Source: Talpa occidentalis
Taxonomy: Eukaryota > Chordata > Mammalia > Eulipotyphla > Talpidae
Assembly (NCBI RefSeq): GCF_014898055.3
Contig: NW_023601433.1
Span: 47,239,876-47,303,875, forward strand
Reading direction: 5' to 3'
DNA: 64,000 nucleotides
Part shown: positions 62,761-64,000 of the stretch, one piece after another
How the letters are laid out: each line of letters opens with the position of its first letter
Position numbering within the stretch: the stretch's first letter is position 1
Made by a program: the position numbers and the translations under genes
The notes under the pieces: generated by a model
The model's database searches: none
Told to the model about the DNA's origin: nothing
The model's input: only the letters and a program-made list of their open reading frames with translations

Positions 62761-64000
62761 CTAGATTCCTGCTATGAGTGAGACCATCCGGTATTTTTCT
62801 TTTTCTTTCTGGCTTATTTCGCTGAGCATGATCCCTTTCAGCGCCATCCATGTTGCTGCAAATTGCATGTGTTTATCTTTTTTGAATGCTGAGTAATATT
62901 CCATGGTATATATGTACCACATCTTCTTGATCCAGTCATCTATTTTTGGGCATTTGGGCTGTTTCCAAAGCTTAGCTATTGTAAATAGTGCTGCTATAAA
63001 CATAGGGGTGCAGGTGTTCTTTGGAATTGATGTTTCTGTGTCCTTTGGGTAAATACCTAGGAGTGGAATTGCTGGATCATATGGAAGCTCTATGTTTAGT
63101 AGGTCCAGAAATCTCCACACAGCTCTCCATAGTGGTTGGACCAGTTTGCACTCCCACCACCAGTGCGGAAGAGTTCCTTTTTCTCCACACCCTCGCCAAC
63201 ATTTGTTGTTGCTAGTTTTTTTAATATGTGCCATTCTCACTGGTGTCAGATGGTATCTCATGGTAGTTTTGATTTGCATTTCCCTGATGACAAGTGATGT
63301 TGAACATTTTTTCATATGCCTGTTGGCCATTTGCATTTCCTCTTCAGAGAAGTTTCTTTTTAGCTCTTCTGCCCATTTTTTGACTGGATTATTTTCTTTG
63401 TTGTTGTTGAGTCTCATCAGCTCTTTGCAGATTTTTGTGATCAATCCTTTATCATTAGTGTTGTGTGCAAAAATGTTCTCCCAGTCAGTGGGGTTTCTCT
63501 TTGTTTTTGTTATTGTCTCTTTTGCTGTGCAGAAGCTCTTTAATTTGATGTAGTCCCAGCTGTTTATCTTTGCCTTCACTATCACTGCTTTGGGTGATGT
63601 GTCTGTAAAGATGTCTTTGATGTGCAAATCACGTAGTGTTTCACCTATATTTCCTTCTATGTATTTTATGGTTTCAGGTTTTATGTCTAGTTCTTTAATC
63701 CATTTTGAGTTGGTTTTTGTGTATGGTGTGAGGTAGTAGTCAAGCTTCATTCTTTTGCATGTAGCGGCCCAGTTTTCCCAGCACCATTTATTGAACAGAC
63801 TTTCTTTGCTCCAATGCATAGTCTTTGCTCCTTTGTCAAAGATTAGTTGACCATAATCTGTGGGTTTATTTCTGGATTTTGTATTCAATTCCATTGGTCT
63901 GTGTGTCTGTTCTTGTTCCAATACCATGCAGTTTTGATGATTATGGCTTTGTAGTATAGCCTGAAATCAGGGAGTGTGATGCCTCCATTCCCTTCTTTTT
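62761..64000 (-). pseudogene. L1 ORF2 C-terminal part, one frameshift
   Basis: A 388-codon open stretch (62761-63927) covers the ORF2 C-terminal segment, with [42 protein letters not shown] and the Cys-rich CWRGCGEKG motif, ending MVSLIAGI. The zinc-knuckle histidine is present (LPHWWWEC), but one flanking Cys position reads Trp, where the 47-kb copy has HCWWEC. Upstream of about 63850-63866 the L1 frame ([12 protein letters not shown]) continues in a different phase and has a stop, so the true ORF2 is broken by a one-base change there. The apparent Met start at 63927 is therefore not a real start. The rest lies outside the window. Confidence 0.95.

Larger units (their letters stand above)
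62577..64000 (-). mobile_element. Young L1, 3' end only in window
   Basis: Minus-strand L1 whose 3' tail starts near 62577 (poly-T then ataataaattttatttttat). It runs off the right edge, so its 5' end and target duplication cannot be judged. By eye it is very close to the L1 at 47228, in the same orientation about 15 kb away. Confidence 0.97.

Overview
The window is 64 kb of AT-rich, non-coding mammalian nuclear DNA. I found no host protein-coding exon, rRNA or tRNA gene, CRISPR array or bacterial-type operon. Every long reading frame belongs to a transposable element or falls by chance in low-complexity or antisense sequence. It looks like a gene desert or a large intron. Ancient MIR and MER5A repeats show a placental mammal. 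The dominant young SINE is tRNA-derived and about 265 bp long. Its head reads GGGCCTCCCTGGTGGCGCAG, its body is a CT-rich unit, and its tail is TATAAATAAATCTTTAAAA. I believe this resembles the Rhin-1 type SINE of horseshoe and leaf-nosed bats (Rhinolophidae/Hipposideridae). That assignment is from memory and unverified.

Layout. 0-15 kb: unique AT-rich DNA with six SINE copies (366, 4880, 5785, 8079 and a tandem pair at 13613/13896), a MIR and an old L1 fragment. 15.37-15.83 kb: a clean solo LTR with 7-bp terminal inverted repeats and a 5-bp target duplication. 16-47 kb: mostly unique sequence with scattered MIRs, simple repeats, a 48-bp perfect palindrome (33956), a hairpin (38296), more SINEs, and a head-only SINE retroposon (44071). 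47.2-52.6 kb: an L1 on the minus strand with both ends present and an 18-bp target duplication. Its ORF2 is broken by many frameshifts, and ORF1 keeps only its C-terminal ~100 residues joined almost directly to a GC-rich 5'UTR. 53-62 kb: MER5A, three SINEs and an older L1 fragment. 62.58-64 kb: the 3' end of a second L1 of the same subfamily and orientation, running off the window.

No genes work together here. The biology is that of retrotransposons. L1 supplies reverse transcriptase in trans to the SINEs, which fits the A-rich tails and 7-20 bp target duplications seen around most copies. The points most worth a second look are the ORF1-deleted L1 (splice-mediated or deletion), a -1 frameshift shared by both young L1 copies, the head-only SINE with its own tail and target duplication, and the solo LTR.
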